Assembly (NCBI GenBank): GCA_964250925.1
Contig: CAXUHU010000020.1
Span: 1 to 41,541, forward strand
Direction of reading: 5' to 3'
DNA length: 41,541 bases
Source of the DNA: BOG-908 sp964250925
Lineage (GTDB): Bacteria > Pseudomonadota > Alphaproteobacteria > Acetobacterales > Acetobacteraceae
Shown here: positions 25,493 to 34,162 of the stretch, piece after piece
Position numbering within the stretch: the stretch's first letter is position 1
How the letters are laid out: each line of letters begins with the position of its first letter
Position numbers and translations under genes: made by a program
Notes under the pieces: model-generated
The model's database searches: none
What the model was told of the DNA's origin: nothing
What the model saw: only the letters and a program-made list of their open reading frames with translations

Positions 25493-26128
25493 ATGACTGC
25501 AGAACCCAGCGACGAGATCAGCCGAGACGCCGAGGACGTGGCCGCCTACCTGCGGGCCAACCCCGGCTTCCTGGCCGCCCACCCCGCCTTGTTCGCCGCG
25601 CTGGATCCACCCTCGCGGGTGCACGGTGCCGTGCTGGCCGACCACATGGCGGCGATGATCCAGGCAGCCCGCGTGCGGACGGCCGAGATGGAACGTCACG
25701 CCGAAGCGGTGCTGGCCGCCGGGCGCGCGGCGGCCGGCATCGCAGAACGCGTGCAGGCGGCGGTGCTGGCTGCCTTGCAGGCAGCCGACGTGGCCGAATG
25801 CGTGTCGGAAACCTGGCCGGGGCTGCTGGGCGTGGACGCGGCCGCCCTGTGCTGCGAGGGGCGGCGCCCCCGCTGGCGCAGCTTGCCGCACGGCTCGGTG
25901 CGCCCGCTTCTGCGCGGCCGGCCGATGGTGTTTCGCGACCGGCCGGCCGACGCCCAACTGCTGCACGCCGAGGCGGCGCTGCTGGCCGAGCGCGACGTGC
26001 TGGTGGGCGTGCCGGGACCGCGGCCGGCCTTGCTCGCCTTGGTCAGCCGCGAGGCGGCCTGTCTGCCCAATACGCAGAACTGGGTTTTCCTGGGCCGCGT
26101 GCTTGGGGCGCTGACCCAGAATGAGTGA
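25493..26128 (+). CDS. DUF484 family protein
   Basis: Soluble 211-residue protein of the DUF484 family, often found beside xerC. The N-terminal part contains AAYLRANPGFLAAHPALFAAL (residues 17-37), typical of the family. A helical linker follows, then a GAF-like C-terminal domain without obvious ligand residues. Known relatives have no firmly assigned biochemical function. ATG 25493 is 39 bp from the divergent priA start. The 3' end overlaps xerC by 8 nt, so the two are co-translated. Confidence 0.9.
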   Translation: MTAEPSDEISRDAEDVAAYLRANPGFLAAHPALFAALDPPSRVHGAVLADHMAAMIQAARVRTAEMERHAEAVLAAGRAAAGIAERVQAAVLAALQAADVAECVSETWPGLLGVDAAALCCEGRRPRWRSLPHGSVRPLLRGRPMVFRDRPADAQLLHAEAALLAERDVLVGVPGPRPALLALVSREAACLPNTQNWVFLGRVLGALTQNE

Positions 26129-27053
26129 CGCGCGTGGACTGGCGGACGCTTACCTGGCCTGGCTGGCCGATGCGCGGCACGCCTCGCCCCTGACGGTGCA
26201 GGCCTACCGGCGCGACTTGGGCTTTTTCTTGGGTTTCCTGGCCGGCCACCTGGGCGGCGAACCTTGTCTGGCCGATCTGAACGCGCTGCGGGAGGGCGAC
26301 CTGCGCGCCTGGCTGGCCTGGGAGGCGGGGCAGTCGCGCGGCAACCGGACCAGGGCACGCCATCTCTCAGCGGTGCGCAGCTTCTTCCGGTTCCTGGCGC
26401 GCCGCCACGGTTTGACAGGGGTCGCCGCCGGGCTGGTCAGGACGCCCAAGGCGCTGCCGCCGGTGCCGCGCGCGCTGCCGCCGGCGCAGGCCATGTCGGT
26501 GGCCGAGGACATCGGTGCGGCTTCGGACACGGCGCTGGTGCAGGCGCGCGACGTAGCACTGTTCACCCTGCTATACGGCTGCGGCCTGCGCATTGCCGAG
26601 GCGCTGGCGCTGAACGTGGGCGACGCCCCACAGGCGGGACAGCCGTTGCGCGTGATGGGCAAGGGCAGCAAGCAGCGCCTGGTACCGGTGCTGCCGGCGG
26701 TGGCCGAGGCCTCCGCCGGCTGGCTGCGCCACCACCCCGGCGCGGACGATGCGGCCGCGCCGCTGTTTGTGGGCGTGCGTGGCGGGCGGCTGAACGCAGG
26801 CGTCGCCCAGCGCACGCTGCGCACATTCCGCAGGCTGGCAGGGTTGCCCGAGCACGCGACACCCCATGCGCTGCGCCATTCGTTTGCCACTCACCTGCTG
26901 GCCGGCGGCGCCGACCTGCGTGCAATCCAGGACCTGCTCGGGCACGCCAGTCTTTCGACCACGCAGCGCTATACCTCGGTAGACCAGGCGCAGCTTATGG
27001 CGGTATGGCGGCGGGCGCACCCACGCAGCGGGTCGCCCGCCTCGCAGAGGTAA
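26121..27053 (+). CDS. xerC: tyrosine recombinase XerC
   Basis: Site-specific recombinase that, with XerD, resolves chromosome dimers at dif. The 310-residue protein has the N-terminal SAM-like core-binding domain (about 1-100) and the catalytic domain with the full set Arg157 (YGCGLRIAE), Lys181 (GKGSKQR), His249 and Arg252 (HALRHSFATHLL), His275 (LLGHASL) and nucleophile Tyr284 (TTQRYTSV). Linkage to DUF484 and priA argues for the housekeeping recombinase rather than a mobile-element integrase. The C-terminal tail of about 15 residues is short and basic. A hairpin follows the stop. Confidence 0.95.
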   Translation: MSDARGLADAYLAWLADARHASPLTVQAYRRDLGFFLGFLAGHLGGEPCLADLNALREGDLRAWLAWEAGQSRGNRTRARHLSAVRSFFRFLARRHGLTGVAAGLVRTPKALPPVPRALPPAQAMSVAEDIGAASDTALVQARDVALFTLLYGCGLRIAEALALNVGDAPQAGQPLRVMGKGSKQRLVPVLPAVAEASAGWLRHHPGADDAAAPLFVGVRGGRLNAGVAQRTLRTFRRLAGLPEHATPHALRHSFATHLLAGGADLRAIQDLLGHASLSTTQRYTSVDQAQLMAVWRRAHPRSGSPASQR

Positions 27054-27059
27054 GAACGA

Positions 27060-27081
27060 GCCTCTCTGCGAGAAGAGAGGC
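27060..27081. terminator. bidirectional stem-loop between convergent genes
   Basis: A perfect 8-bp stem GCCTCTCT/AGAGAGGC with loop GCGAGA lies 6 bp after the xerC stop and 8 bp before the end of the penicillin-acylase gene. On the minus strand it is followed by TCGTTCTTA, a weak T-rich run. The last codons of xerC (CTCGCAGAGG, 27041-27050) can pair instead with the left arm and loop (to 27072), giving a competing hairpin. Confidence 0.55.
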
Positions 27082-27089
27082 AAGATGCT

Positions 27090-29408
27090 TCAGTAGTTCT
27101 CTACCCTCACCGTAGCTGCTGTTATAGCCGCCAGCGTGCGCAGCGCCGGGCGTAACGTCTTGCTGTCGAAGAACGGGAGCTGGTCGGTTATGTGCGGCGA
27201 TTTCGGGCGCGACGAATTACCGTAGTCCAACAGCACCTGGCCGTTGGCACCCTTGGGCGTGAACTCGACCAGCTGCACCCAGCCATCGCCACCGATGGTG
27301 ACGTATTCGCCGAACGCCGGCACGTAGAAGGGATTGGTGACGCGGATCGGGCCGAACGGGTCGTCTGCACCGCTCTGCGGGTCGTTTGTCAGCGGGGTGA
27401 AATCAAGCTGCTTGGCGCCGTCGTGGTAGCCCAGCACGCTGAAATGCGCGGCCCCCCACGGCACGTTGATGCCGCCGCGCGAGCCGAATTCGGATTGGAT
27501 GGTGTTGGCGGCCGTGGTCAGATACGGCACGAGCTGGGCCGGGTTGGCCAGGCCCACGGGCGTGCTCAGCGGGCGGTGCCTCTCCCAAGGGGTCGCGAAT
27601 TGCGGGTGGGGGCTGTAGAAATCGTCGCTGGTGTCGGCCGGAAGCTTGCCGGCGGCCACGTCGGCCACCACCAGGTCCCACCATTTCTCGAACAGCACGC
27701 CGCCCACGCTCTGTGCGTCGCCCGTTCGGTCCCAGGCGGACAGCACGGCGGCGGCCTGCATGGCCACCGGGTCGCCCGAGGCGCGGGCGGCCGCGATCAA
27801 ATCGGGCAGCACGCGGTCGGCCAGTGTCATATGTGTGGACATTTTGCCCGCCAGCACCTCGTCCACGGTGAAGGTCGGCTGCGACAGCAGGAAGTTTGCG
27901 CCGTGCTGGGGCCGGAAATCCATGAATTGCGGCGCCACGTAGGCCGGGTAGTTGGCCGGATCGAGCGTGGCCGGTTGCGGGAAAGCGCTGGTCCAGGGCG
28001 GGTTGTTGCTGTTGGCGACGAACCCGCCGGGCGGGTTGACGGCACCCGGCAGCTGCGACCAGGTGAAGGTCTGCGTCCACAGCTTGGCCGGGTCGGCACC
28101 ATCCAGGATACCGCTGTAGTCGCCCCAGTTGCCGCCGTCGCGCACCGGTTGCCGGCCGCCGAACTTGTACAGGATGTTGCCCCCGCGGTCGGCGTAGATG
28201 ACGTTGAAGAACGGCATCTGCAGCATCGAGTCCGCCGCCACGAAATCGGTCATGGTGGTGGCTTCGATCATGTGCCAGTACTGGGTGCTGAGCGAGGGCT
28301 GATCCAGGCCCGCGACGCGCAGGGCCAGCGCCGTGCGGCCGTCCGCACTGGTGGCCACGACCGGGCCGTGCACGCTCGACTTCACGGTGATCGGCCGCCG
28401 CTCCAGCGTGCCGTCGCCGCGGCGTACCAGGATGTGGTCGGTGCGCATGTCGAGCGGCAGCAGCTTGCCGGCGAAGCTGTACTTCGTGCCGGTGGCGTCG
28501 AGCTTCAGCTGGTACAGGTTGCTGGCCTGGATGGTGTTGTTGGTGTGGCTCCAGCCCAGGTAGTCGTTGAACCCGATGCCGATGAACGAGCCGCCGGCGA
28601 AGGTGACGCCGGTGGCGTTGAGCGTCGGGGCGGCCGGGTCGCCCACCACCAGGTTCACCTCCAGCCATTGATAGATGCCCAGGCCGGGTGCAGGCTGATT
28701 GTTGCCCCAGGGCAAATGCGGGTTGCCCATCAGGATCGCATTACCGCTGGTGCTCTTGGACGGCGCCAGCGCCCAGGCGTTCGAGCCGTTGGGCACCATG
28801 TTGCGCGCAGCCGCGTTCGCCGCCTTGATGCCGCCCGCCTGCCAAACCGAGACGAGCAGGCCGGGCGAATAAGGGTTGCCGCCGCCGATGTTGTCCTGGT
28901 TCGGGATGAAAGTGAACCAGATGGTGTACTGCTCGCTGGCGGTGATGTCGGTGGGCACGACGGGCAGGATGGCACGCAACGCCGGCTTGATCTCGTTCAG
29001 ATGGCGTTGGGCGTATTCGTTGGCGCCGGCGCAGAAGGCGGTCAGCATGGCGGATTGTTCGCTGCCGCCCCGGGCCAGCCAATCGGCCGCGCGTGCGGGG
29101 ATGCCGTAGCTGCGCACGTTGGTGTCGTTGACGATGTTCTGATTGCCGGGGCCAGGGCCGAAATACTCGGCCGCACGGCCACGCGCGCGGGCTATGGTGT
29201 TCAGCATGGTCTCGGCCTGCGCTTGCATCTGCGCGTAGCCCAGGCCGCGCTCCACGGTCATCACGTCCGGGCCGTAGATGTGGGGCACGCCGTAGGTATC
29301 CCAGCGGATTTTGGCGGCCGATGCCGTCTGCGCGTCGGCGGCGCCTGCAGTCAGCAGGGCGGCGGCGGCGGCGAGCGCACCACCATACGATCGTATCTGG
29401 TTCGGCAT
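27090..29408 (-). CDS. secreted penicillin acylase-family Ntn hydrolase
   Basis: Periplasmic N-terminal nucleophile amidohydrolase of the penicillin/aculeacin/AHL acylase family, made as a precursor that cleaves itself into alpha and beta chains. From ATG 29408 (GGGGA 8 bases upstream) it has 772 residues. The signal peptide ends near ADA at about 24-26. The alpha chain has IRWDTYGVPHIYG, and the autocleavage site and new N-terminal nucleophile are at about Ser209 (PNGSNAWALAPSKS). In the beta chain, GNPHLPW, FAGGSFIGIGFNDYLGWSHT and the catalytic Asn region (VANSNNPPW) fit the family. The substrate could be N-acyl-homoserine lactone, a beta-lactam side chain or a lipopeptide; sequence does not decide. 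Confidence 0.92.
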   Translation of the reverse strand: MPNQIRSYGGALAAAAALLTAGAADAQTASAAKIRWDTYGVPHIYGPDVMTVERGLGYAQMQAQAETMLNTIARARGRAAEYFGPGPGNQNIVNDTNVRSYGIPARAADWLARGGSEQSAMLTAFCAGANEYAQRHLNEIKPALRAILPVVPTDITASEQYTIWFTFIPNQDNIGGGNPYSPGLLVSVWQAGGIKAANAAARNMVPNGSNAWALAPSKSTSGNAILMGNPHLPWGNNQPAPGLGIYQWLEVNLVVGDPAAPTLNATGVTFAGGSFIGIGFNDYLGWSHTNNTIQASNLYQLKLDATGTKYSFAGKLLPLDMRTDHILVRRGDGTLERRPITVKSSVHGPVVATSADGRTALALRVAGLDQPSLSTQYWHMIEATTMTDFVAADSMLQMPFFNVIYADRGGNILYKFGGRQPVRDGGNWGDYSGILDGADPAKLWTQTFTWSQLPGAVNPPGGFVANSNNPPWTSAFPQPATLDPANYPAYVAPQFMDFRPQHGANFLLSQPTFTVDEVLAGKMSTHMTLADRVLPDLIAAARASGDPVAMQAAAVLSAWDRTGDAQSVGGVLFEKWWDLVVADVAAGKLPADTSDDFYSPHPQFATPWERHRPLSTPVGLANPAQLVPYLTTAANTIQSEFGSRGGINVPWGAAHFSVLGYHDGAKQLDFTPLTNDPQSGADDPFGPIRVTNPFYVPAFGEYVTIGGDGWVQLVEFTPKGANGQVLLDYGNSSRPKSPHITDQLPFFDSKTLRPALRTLAAITAATVRVENY

Positions 29409-29452
29409 GAACGTGTTCCCCAATTTATGGTTGGGGTCATCACACCACCGGC

Positions 29453-30136
29453 TTACGGGCGGGGCAACAGGCTCTTCACGATCGCGCTGAACCGATGCCG
29501 GCGCAGTTCGCTGCGCGCCCGGCTATCATTCGTCATATAGTTGAGCTGAACCGAGTGGCGCGGGCCCACATGGGTGCGATGACCATGAAATGTGTTGGCG
29601 CCGTTGGGGAACACCAGCAGCGTGCCGCGCGTGGGGGGTACCTCGACGGCGAAATCCTCGAGGTCAGTGGGCGACCGAAGCAGGCGCAGGCAGCCGGCCT
29701 GCTGGTCGAAACTGGGTTGGGGCGGGTTGAGATAGAGCAGGGCGGTCACGCGCTTGGCTGCGGAGTCGGTGTGGATCTGGCCGTCCTTCGCGCGGGTGGC
29801 CAGGCGCACGGTCAGCATTGAAGGCGCATCGTCGAGATCGAGGCCGAACTTGTCAGCGACGGCCCTCTTTAGGGCGGGACCTTCCAGTTCGGCCATCATC
29901 GCACGGGCCGAAGGGCCCATCCTGAGCGATTCGGGCGGATAGGAGCCGCCACGGTCTGAGACGGGCAGTTCGGCATGAACGCGCGCCAAAGCCGCCGGGG
30001 GAAGAAAATCCTGCACCAGAATGTGCACGAAGGGATCGGACGAGACCGGCGTGGCTTTCAGTGCCTCGTAGTCGAACAAGGCTTGACTCGGTATCGGCGG
30101 AATGTCCGTCGTTCTGACTGAAGTGGTCGCTGTCAT
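29453..30136 (-). CDS. 2-oxoglutarate/Fe(II)-dependent oxygenase
   Basis: Cytosolic jelly-roll dioxygenase, probably a hydroxylase, of 227 residues. The iron triad is His122 and Asp124 (QIHTDS) with a distal His at 184 or 186 (NTFHGHRTH), and Arg193 (GPRHSVQLNY) should bind 2-oxoglutarate. The N-terminal sequence VQDFLPPAALARVHAELP is typical of the prolyl-hydroxylase-like superfamily. The substrate is unknown; protein, free amino acid and small metabolite are all possible. It is on the same strand as the acylase gene and 44 bp upstream of it. ATG 30136 follows an AT-rich stretch that may contain its promoter. Confidence 0.88.
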   Translation of the reverse strand: MTATTSVRTTDIPPIPSQALFDYEALKATPVSSDPFVHILVQDFLPPAALARVHAELPVSDRGGSYPPESLRMGPSARAMMAELEGPALKRAVADKFGLDLDDAPSMLTVRLATRAKDGQIHTDSAAKRVTALLYLNPPQPSFDQQAGCLRLLRSPTDLEDFAVEVPPTRGTLLVFPNGANTFHGHRTHVGPRHSVQLNYMTNDSRARSELRRHRFSAIVKSLLPRP

Positions 30137-30199
30137 GCGACGTCAAATAAACGTTTGCACCCGTGCGACAAGCCAGTTGAATGGCCGAAAGCCTCTGGC

Positions 30200-30457
30200 T
30201 TAGGTACGATCCCAGCGATGGACGGTCATCAGCGTGTCGGTCGATAGGAATTGGCCGCAACCTGCAACCTTGCCATCCGCCGTCGGCACGTAGGCAGCGT
30301 GCGTCAGCCCGGCGCCGCCCAGGCAGGCTTTCGGCCGGTCGGCCGGCTGTGCCACGAACGCCTTGCGCGCCGGCAGGTGAGGCGTAGCGGCCAGGCTGGG
30401 CGCAATGCTGCCCGCCAAAGCGAGAAAGGTGGCAACGGTTCTGGCTGCGTGCGTCAT
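30200..30457 (-). CDS. small exported protein, unknown function
   Basis: An 85-residue predicted secreted protein. The signal peptide MTHAARTVATFLALAGSIAP is cut after SLA or LAA at about residue 23-24. The mature part of about 60 residues has two cysteines, Cys45 (KACLGGAG) and Cys67 (VAGCGQF), that could form one disulfide. I do not recognise the family. Coding is supported by the clean signal peptide and the fit in an otherwise empty gap upstream of the oxygenase on the same strand. The ribosome site is weak. Confidence 0.6.
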   Translation of the reverse strand: MTHAARTVATFLALAGSIAPSLAATPHLPARKAFVAQPADRPKACLGGAGLTHAAYVPTADGKVAGCGQFLSTDTLMTVHRWDRT

Positions 30458-30601
30458 GTGTGCTCTCGCGGATACGGCCGAAATATTTTCACGTGACGAG
30501 CCTAACGTTGCAGACCTTCGCAGGGATTAACGCTCGCGTTTGATTGATCTCGGTTGCGCAATTGCCTTCCAGGCCCTGTCCGGATTAAGGCGCGGGCCGA
30601 G

Positions 30602-31777
30602 ATGAATCGCGCTGCACCGCTCATGAACCCGGCCAAGCAGGCGCCGGGCGTCGGCCCGCTGGACGCCTACCGCGCGCTGGTGCGCGACGGCGCCCTGACG
30701 TCAGACGCGTCGCAGCGGCTGGCCGCAGAACGGCTGCAGGATCTGTGGGTGAAGCTGCGCGGCTACGACCCCACGCTGCCGCTACCCCAGGGAGGGCTGT
30801 TCGCCAGGCTGTGGCGCCGGCGTCCGGCCGAGGGCGTGCCGGACGAGCATCCGAACGGCCTCTACTTGGTGGGCGACGTCGGCCGCGGCAAATCCATGCT
30901 GATGGACCTGTTCTTCGGCGTCGCCCAGGTCGCCCGCCGGCGCCGCATCCACTTCCACCGCTTCATGCAGGAGGTGCACGCCCGCATCCACGCCTGGAAG
31001 GCCCAAAATCCGGACGGGGACGACCCCATCCCGCCGCTCGCCGACCGCATCGCCGCCGAAGCGGCGCTGCTGTGCTTCGACGAGTTTCAGGTCAACGACA
31101 TCGCCGACGCGATGATCCTGGGCCGCCTGTTCGCCGCCCTGTTCGACCGCGGCGTCGTGGTCGTTGCCACCTCGAACACGGCGCCAAGCGACTTGTTCCG
31201 CGGCAAACCGGGGCGCGACGCGTTCCTGCCGTTCATCGCCCTGCTGCAGGAGCGGCTGGACGTGCTGGTGCTGGGCGGCGAGCGCGATTTCCGCCGCGCG
31301 CGGCTGCGCGGCGGTGCCGTGTGGCACGTGCCCACTGGCGCGCGAGCCGAACGCGCGCTGGACGAAACGTTTCGACAACTGACCGGCGGCGTGCCGGCCA
31401 GCCCCGACCACCTGCTGGTGATGGGCCGTAGGCTGGCCGTGCCGTTGGCGGCCGCCGGGGTCGCCCGCTTCGATTTTTCGGCGTTGTGCGGCGCGCCGCT
31501 GGGCGCCGGCGACTACTTGGCGCTGGCCACTCATTTTCACGCGCTGGTGCTGGACGAGGTGCCGCTGCTGTCGCCCGACAACTACGACGAGGCACGCCGG
31601 TTTATCGTTCTGGTCGATGCGCTGTACGACCACCGGGTAAAGCTGGTCGCGTCCGCCGACGCCATGCCGGATCAGCTGTATCGGCGCGGCGAGGGGGCCC
31701 AGGCCTTCGAGCGCACCGCGTCACGGCTGGAGGAGATGCAGAGCCAGGACTACCTGGCGTTGGCGCACCTGACGTGA
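30602..31777 (+). CDS. zapE: ZapE/AFG1-family cell division ATPase
   Basis: AAA-like P-loop ATPase. In E. coli ZapE acts at the Z-ring; the mitochondrial relative AFG1 helps turn over respiratory-chain subunits. The 391-residue protein has Walker A GDVGRGKSMLMDLF, Walker B LLCFDEFQVNDIADAM, sensor VVATSNTAPSDLF and the C-terminal FERTASRLEEMQSQDYL. Of several starts (TTG 30554, ATG 30602, ATG 30623) I chose ATG 30602, which is close to the conserved PLDAYRALV opening. It is divergent from the small exported protein across about 140 bp and converges on gspF. Confidence 0.93.
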   Translation: MNRAAPLMNPAKQAPGVGPLDAYRALVRDGALTSDASQRLAAERLQDLWVKLRGYDPTLPLPQGGLFARLWRRRPAEGVPDEHPNGLYLVGDVGRGKSMLMDLFFGVAQVARRRRIHFHRFMQEVHARIHAWKAQNPDGDDPIPPLADRIAAEAALLCFDEFQVNDIADAMILGRLFAALFDRGVVVVATSNTAPSDLFRGKPGRDAFLPFIALLQERLDVLVLGGERDFRRARLRGGAVWHVPTGARAERALDETFRQLTGGVPASPDHLLVMGRRLAVPLAAAGVARFDFSALCGAPLGAGDYLALATHFHALVLDEVPLLSPDNYDEARRFIVLVDALYDHRVKLVASADAMPDQLYRRGEGAQAFERTASRLEEMQSQDYLALAHLT

Positions 31778-31895
31778 ATTCATGTGTCGTGAAGGAAGCT
31801 TCTTCGTTACCTCCGCAACCGCCAACATCCCGCGAACCCTCACCCTGCGTATATAAAGCTATGTAGTTGGGCCGGTCGGCAGGCTCAAAGTCCCC

Positions 31896-33122
31896 TCATT
31901 GCGCCAGGTCGTTCAGGCTCAGCATCGCCAGCAGCAGCGAGCTCACGATGCCAGCTACGGCCACGCCCATGGTCAGGATCAGCACCGGCACCAGCAACGC
32001 GGTCATCCGCTGGATGCCGATGCGGGACTGCTCCTCGTGGATCTCGGCGGCGCGCAGCGACATGCCGCCGAGCTGGGCGGTCTCCTCGCCCAGGCGCAGC
32101 AGGTAGACGGTGCGGATCGGGAAGATGCCCGATTGCTGCATCGGGCGGGACAGGCCGGCGCCGCCCTTGGCACTTTCGGTGGCCGTGCGTACCGCGGCCG
32201 CGGCAGCCGTGTTGCCGATCACGTCGGCGACGATGCCCAGCGAGTAGACCAGCGGCACGCCGTTCTGCAGCAACGTGCCCAGCGTACGGGCGAAGCGGGC
32301 GGCCAGAACCTCGCGCGCCAGCGTGCCGAACACCGGCAGGCGCAGCAGCGTGCGATCCCACCACAGGCGCGGACCGGGGCGGGCCAGCGCCTGCCGGGTA
32401 GCCACGAACAGGATCACGCCCAGCACGGCGGCATACAGGCCGTAGCCGGAGACGGCGTTGCCCAGTGCGATCACGATCTGCGTGGGGCGCGGCAGGGCGG
32501 CGCCGGCCTGTTCGAACATCGGCACGAATTGCGGCAGAACCTGCGTCAGCAGCAGCACGATCGAGCCGATGCCGGCCACCAACAGGATGATCGGGTAGAT
32601 CAGCGAGGAGACGACGCTGGCGCGCAGGGCGCGTTGCTTCTCCAGCAGGTCGGCCAGCCGCTCCAGCGTGTTGGCCAGCATGCCGCCCGCTTCGCCCGCG
32701 CGCACCAGGCCGACATAGAGGTTGGGAAAGCTCGCCGGGTGCTGCTGCAAGGCGGCGGCGAACGGGCTGCCGTCGCGCACCGCCTCGCGTATCTGGTTGA
32801 GGATGGCGCGCACGTGCTTCTTCTGCGCGGTATCGACCAGGAAGCGCAGGGCGCGGTCCAGGTCCTGGCCGGCACCCAGCATGACGGCAAGCTCGCGCGT
32901 CACTTCGGCTAGGTCCTGCCCGGACAGCCGCCGGCCGCGGCCGAACTCGGCGCCGAGCAGCGACGAGAGGCCGCCGGTGCGCTGGTCGGCTGGCTCGGCG
33001 CGCATCGGCAGGCTGCCCTGGCGGCGTAGGATTTCGATCACCGCCTGCTCGGTCGGTGCCTCCATCAGCCCGGTTGCCGTCTCACCCCCCGGCGTGATGG
33101 CGGTGTAGCGAAAGCTCGGCAT
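31896..33122 (-). CDS. gspF: type II secretion/pilus inner-membrane protein GspF
   Basis: Polytopic platform protein for a type II secretion or type IV pilus-like machine. It has 408 residues from ATG 33122. The canonical start MPSFRYTAITPGGETATG is seen only from this codon; the frame continues to 33158. Two repeated GspF domains are visible, with ELAVMLGAGQDLDRALRFL in the first and ARTLGTLLQNGVPLVYSLGI in the second. Three membrane helices lie near 163-190, 220-245 and the C-terminus (VLILTMGVAVAGIVSSLLLA). It follows gspE on the same strand with a hydrolase gene between; other gsp genes are not in the window. Confidence 0.93.
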   Translation of the reverse strand: MPSFRYTAITPGGETATGLMEAPTEQAVIEILRRQGSLPMRAEPADQRTGGLSSLLGAEFGRGRRLSGQDLAEVTRELAVMLGAGQDLDRALRFLVDTAQKKHVRAILNQIREAVRDGSPFAAALQQHPASFPNLYVGLVRAGEAGGMLANTLERLADLLEKQRALRASVVSSLIYPIILLVAGIGSIVLLLTQVLPQFVPMFEQAGAALPRPTQIVIALGNAVSGYGLYAAVLGVILFVATRQALARPGPRLWWDRTLLRLPVFGTLAREVLAARFARTLGTLLQNGVPLVYSLGIVADVIGNTAAAAAVRTATESAKGGAGLSRPMQQSGIFPIRTVYLLRLGEETAQLGGMSLRAAEIHEEQSRIGIQRMTALLVPVLILTMGVAVAGIVSSLLLAMLSLNDLAQ

Positions 33123-33269
33123 CAGCGGAGCTGTCCGTAAACGCGCCCCGACGGCCATCTGAGGCGACTTTCCTGCGCTCCGATACTCACGGCCACAAAA
33201 GGCCGCTCCGCTCCTGTGCTCGGCACAACCACGCCATCTGACTCGTCAGGCCAATTTTCCAAACAGCCC

Positions 33270-34157
33270 CTATCCCTTCAGGAAATCCACGACGGCCGCT
33301 TCGAATTTTTGGGGCTGGTCGAGGAAGATGAAGTGGCCGCTGTCGTCGATGCGCACCAGCTTCACGCCACGCAGCTTGGCGTAAACCGACTGGTAGAGTT
33401 GGTCGGATTGCGCCGGGGTGTAGGGCGCGTTCTTGGCCCAGGCGTGCACCACGGTGACGGGGATGGTGATCCGGGCCAGCTCGGGTGTCACATCGGTCAG
33501 GATCAGCTCGCGCATCGCGCGGCCGGCCACGCCGTGGTCGCTGGCGACACCCTGCTGCTCGACGGCCGGGCGGGCGCTGTCCGTCAGGATCATGCTGTTC
33601 AGGCTCTGGTCGAGCGATGCCTTGAACTGCGCCGCGTCGGCGTGTTCCATGCGGCCAGCCACACCGTCGGCCATGACCTTAATTTGCTGCGATGTCGCGC
33701 CCAGGCGGGTCATCGCCCCAGCCAGGGCGGGAAACATGTCGACCACCATCAGCCGGCCCAGCGCGTCCGGATGGCGGGCGGCCAGCATCAGCCCGATCGT
33801 GCCGCCCATCGAATGGCCGATCAGCGCCGGGCGGTGCAGCCCCTGTGCGGCGATGTAGCCGGCCAGTCCTTCGGCGACACCGGCGCAGACATCGCCCTGT
33901 GCGTTGCCGCGGACCGGCTCGCCGCCGAAGCCGGCGACCTGGACCAGGTGCACGCGGGCGCGTCCGCCCAAGCCCGCCACAACGCCGGCCCAAACCTCGC
34001 GCGAGCAAGCCAGGCCGGGCACCAGGATGACGTCCGGCCCGGAGCCTTGCACCACGACGGAAAAGCGTTCCGTGACGATCGGTGACGCTGCGCGTGCCGG
34101 TGGAGCCAGGGCGGCGGCGCCGATGCCCGCGAGAAGGAGGCGCCGTTCTATGTGCAT
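33270..34157 (-). CDS. exported alpha/beta hydrolase
   Basis: Serine hydrolase of the alpha/beta fold. The nucleophile elbow is LIGHSMGGTIGL, the oxyanion region is VPGLACSREVW, and the catalytic His lies in DDSGHFIFLDQP near the C-terminus. Length is 295 residues. The N-terminus MHIERRLLLAGIGAAALAPPARA looks like a Tat or Sec signal peptide, with a twin Arg before the hydrophobic core. A GTG at 34166, overlapping the gspE stop (GTGA), is an alternative start. Its place between gspE and gspF suggests it could be a secreted substrate of that machine; this is inference. Confidence 0.88.
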   Translation of the reverse strand: MHIERRLLLAGIGAAALAPPARAASPIVTERFSVVVQGSGPDVILVPGLACSREVWAGVVAGLGGRARVHLVQVAGFGGEPVRGNAQGDVCAGVAEGLAGYIAAQGLHRPALIGHSMGGTIGLMLAARHPDALGRLMVVDMFPALAGAMTRLGATSQQIKVMADGVAGRMEHADAAQFKASLDQSLNSMILTDSARPAVEQQGVASDHGVAGRAMRELILTDVTPELARITIPVTVVHAWAKNAPYTPAQSDQLYQSVYAKLRGVKLVRIDDSGHFIFLDQPQKFEAAVVDFLKG

Positions 34158-34162
34158 GCCTC

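Noticed and set aside
27192..29540. 782-codon plus-strand open frame opposite the penicillin acylase gene
   Set aside because: Antisense shadow; the minus-strand gene has signal peptide, nucleophile and family motifs.
30480..30500. Short palindromes GAAATATTTTC and CACGTG upstream of the small exported protein
   Set aside because: Each is short and imperfect or common by chance; no repeated copy or regulator context was seen.
31788..31806. GAAGCTTC palindrome as a terminator between zapE and gspF
   Set aside because: The repeat has no loop and no stable stem or U-tract, so it cannot form a useful hairpin.
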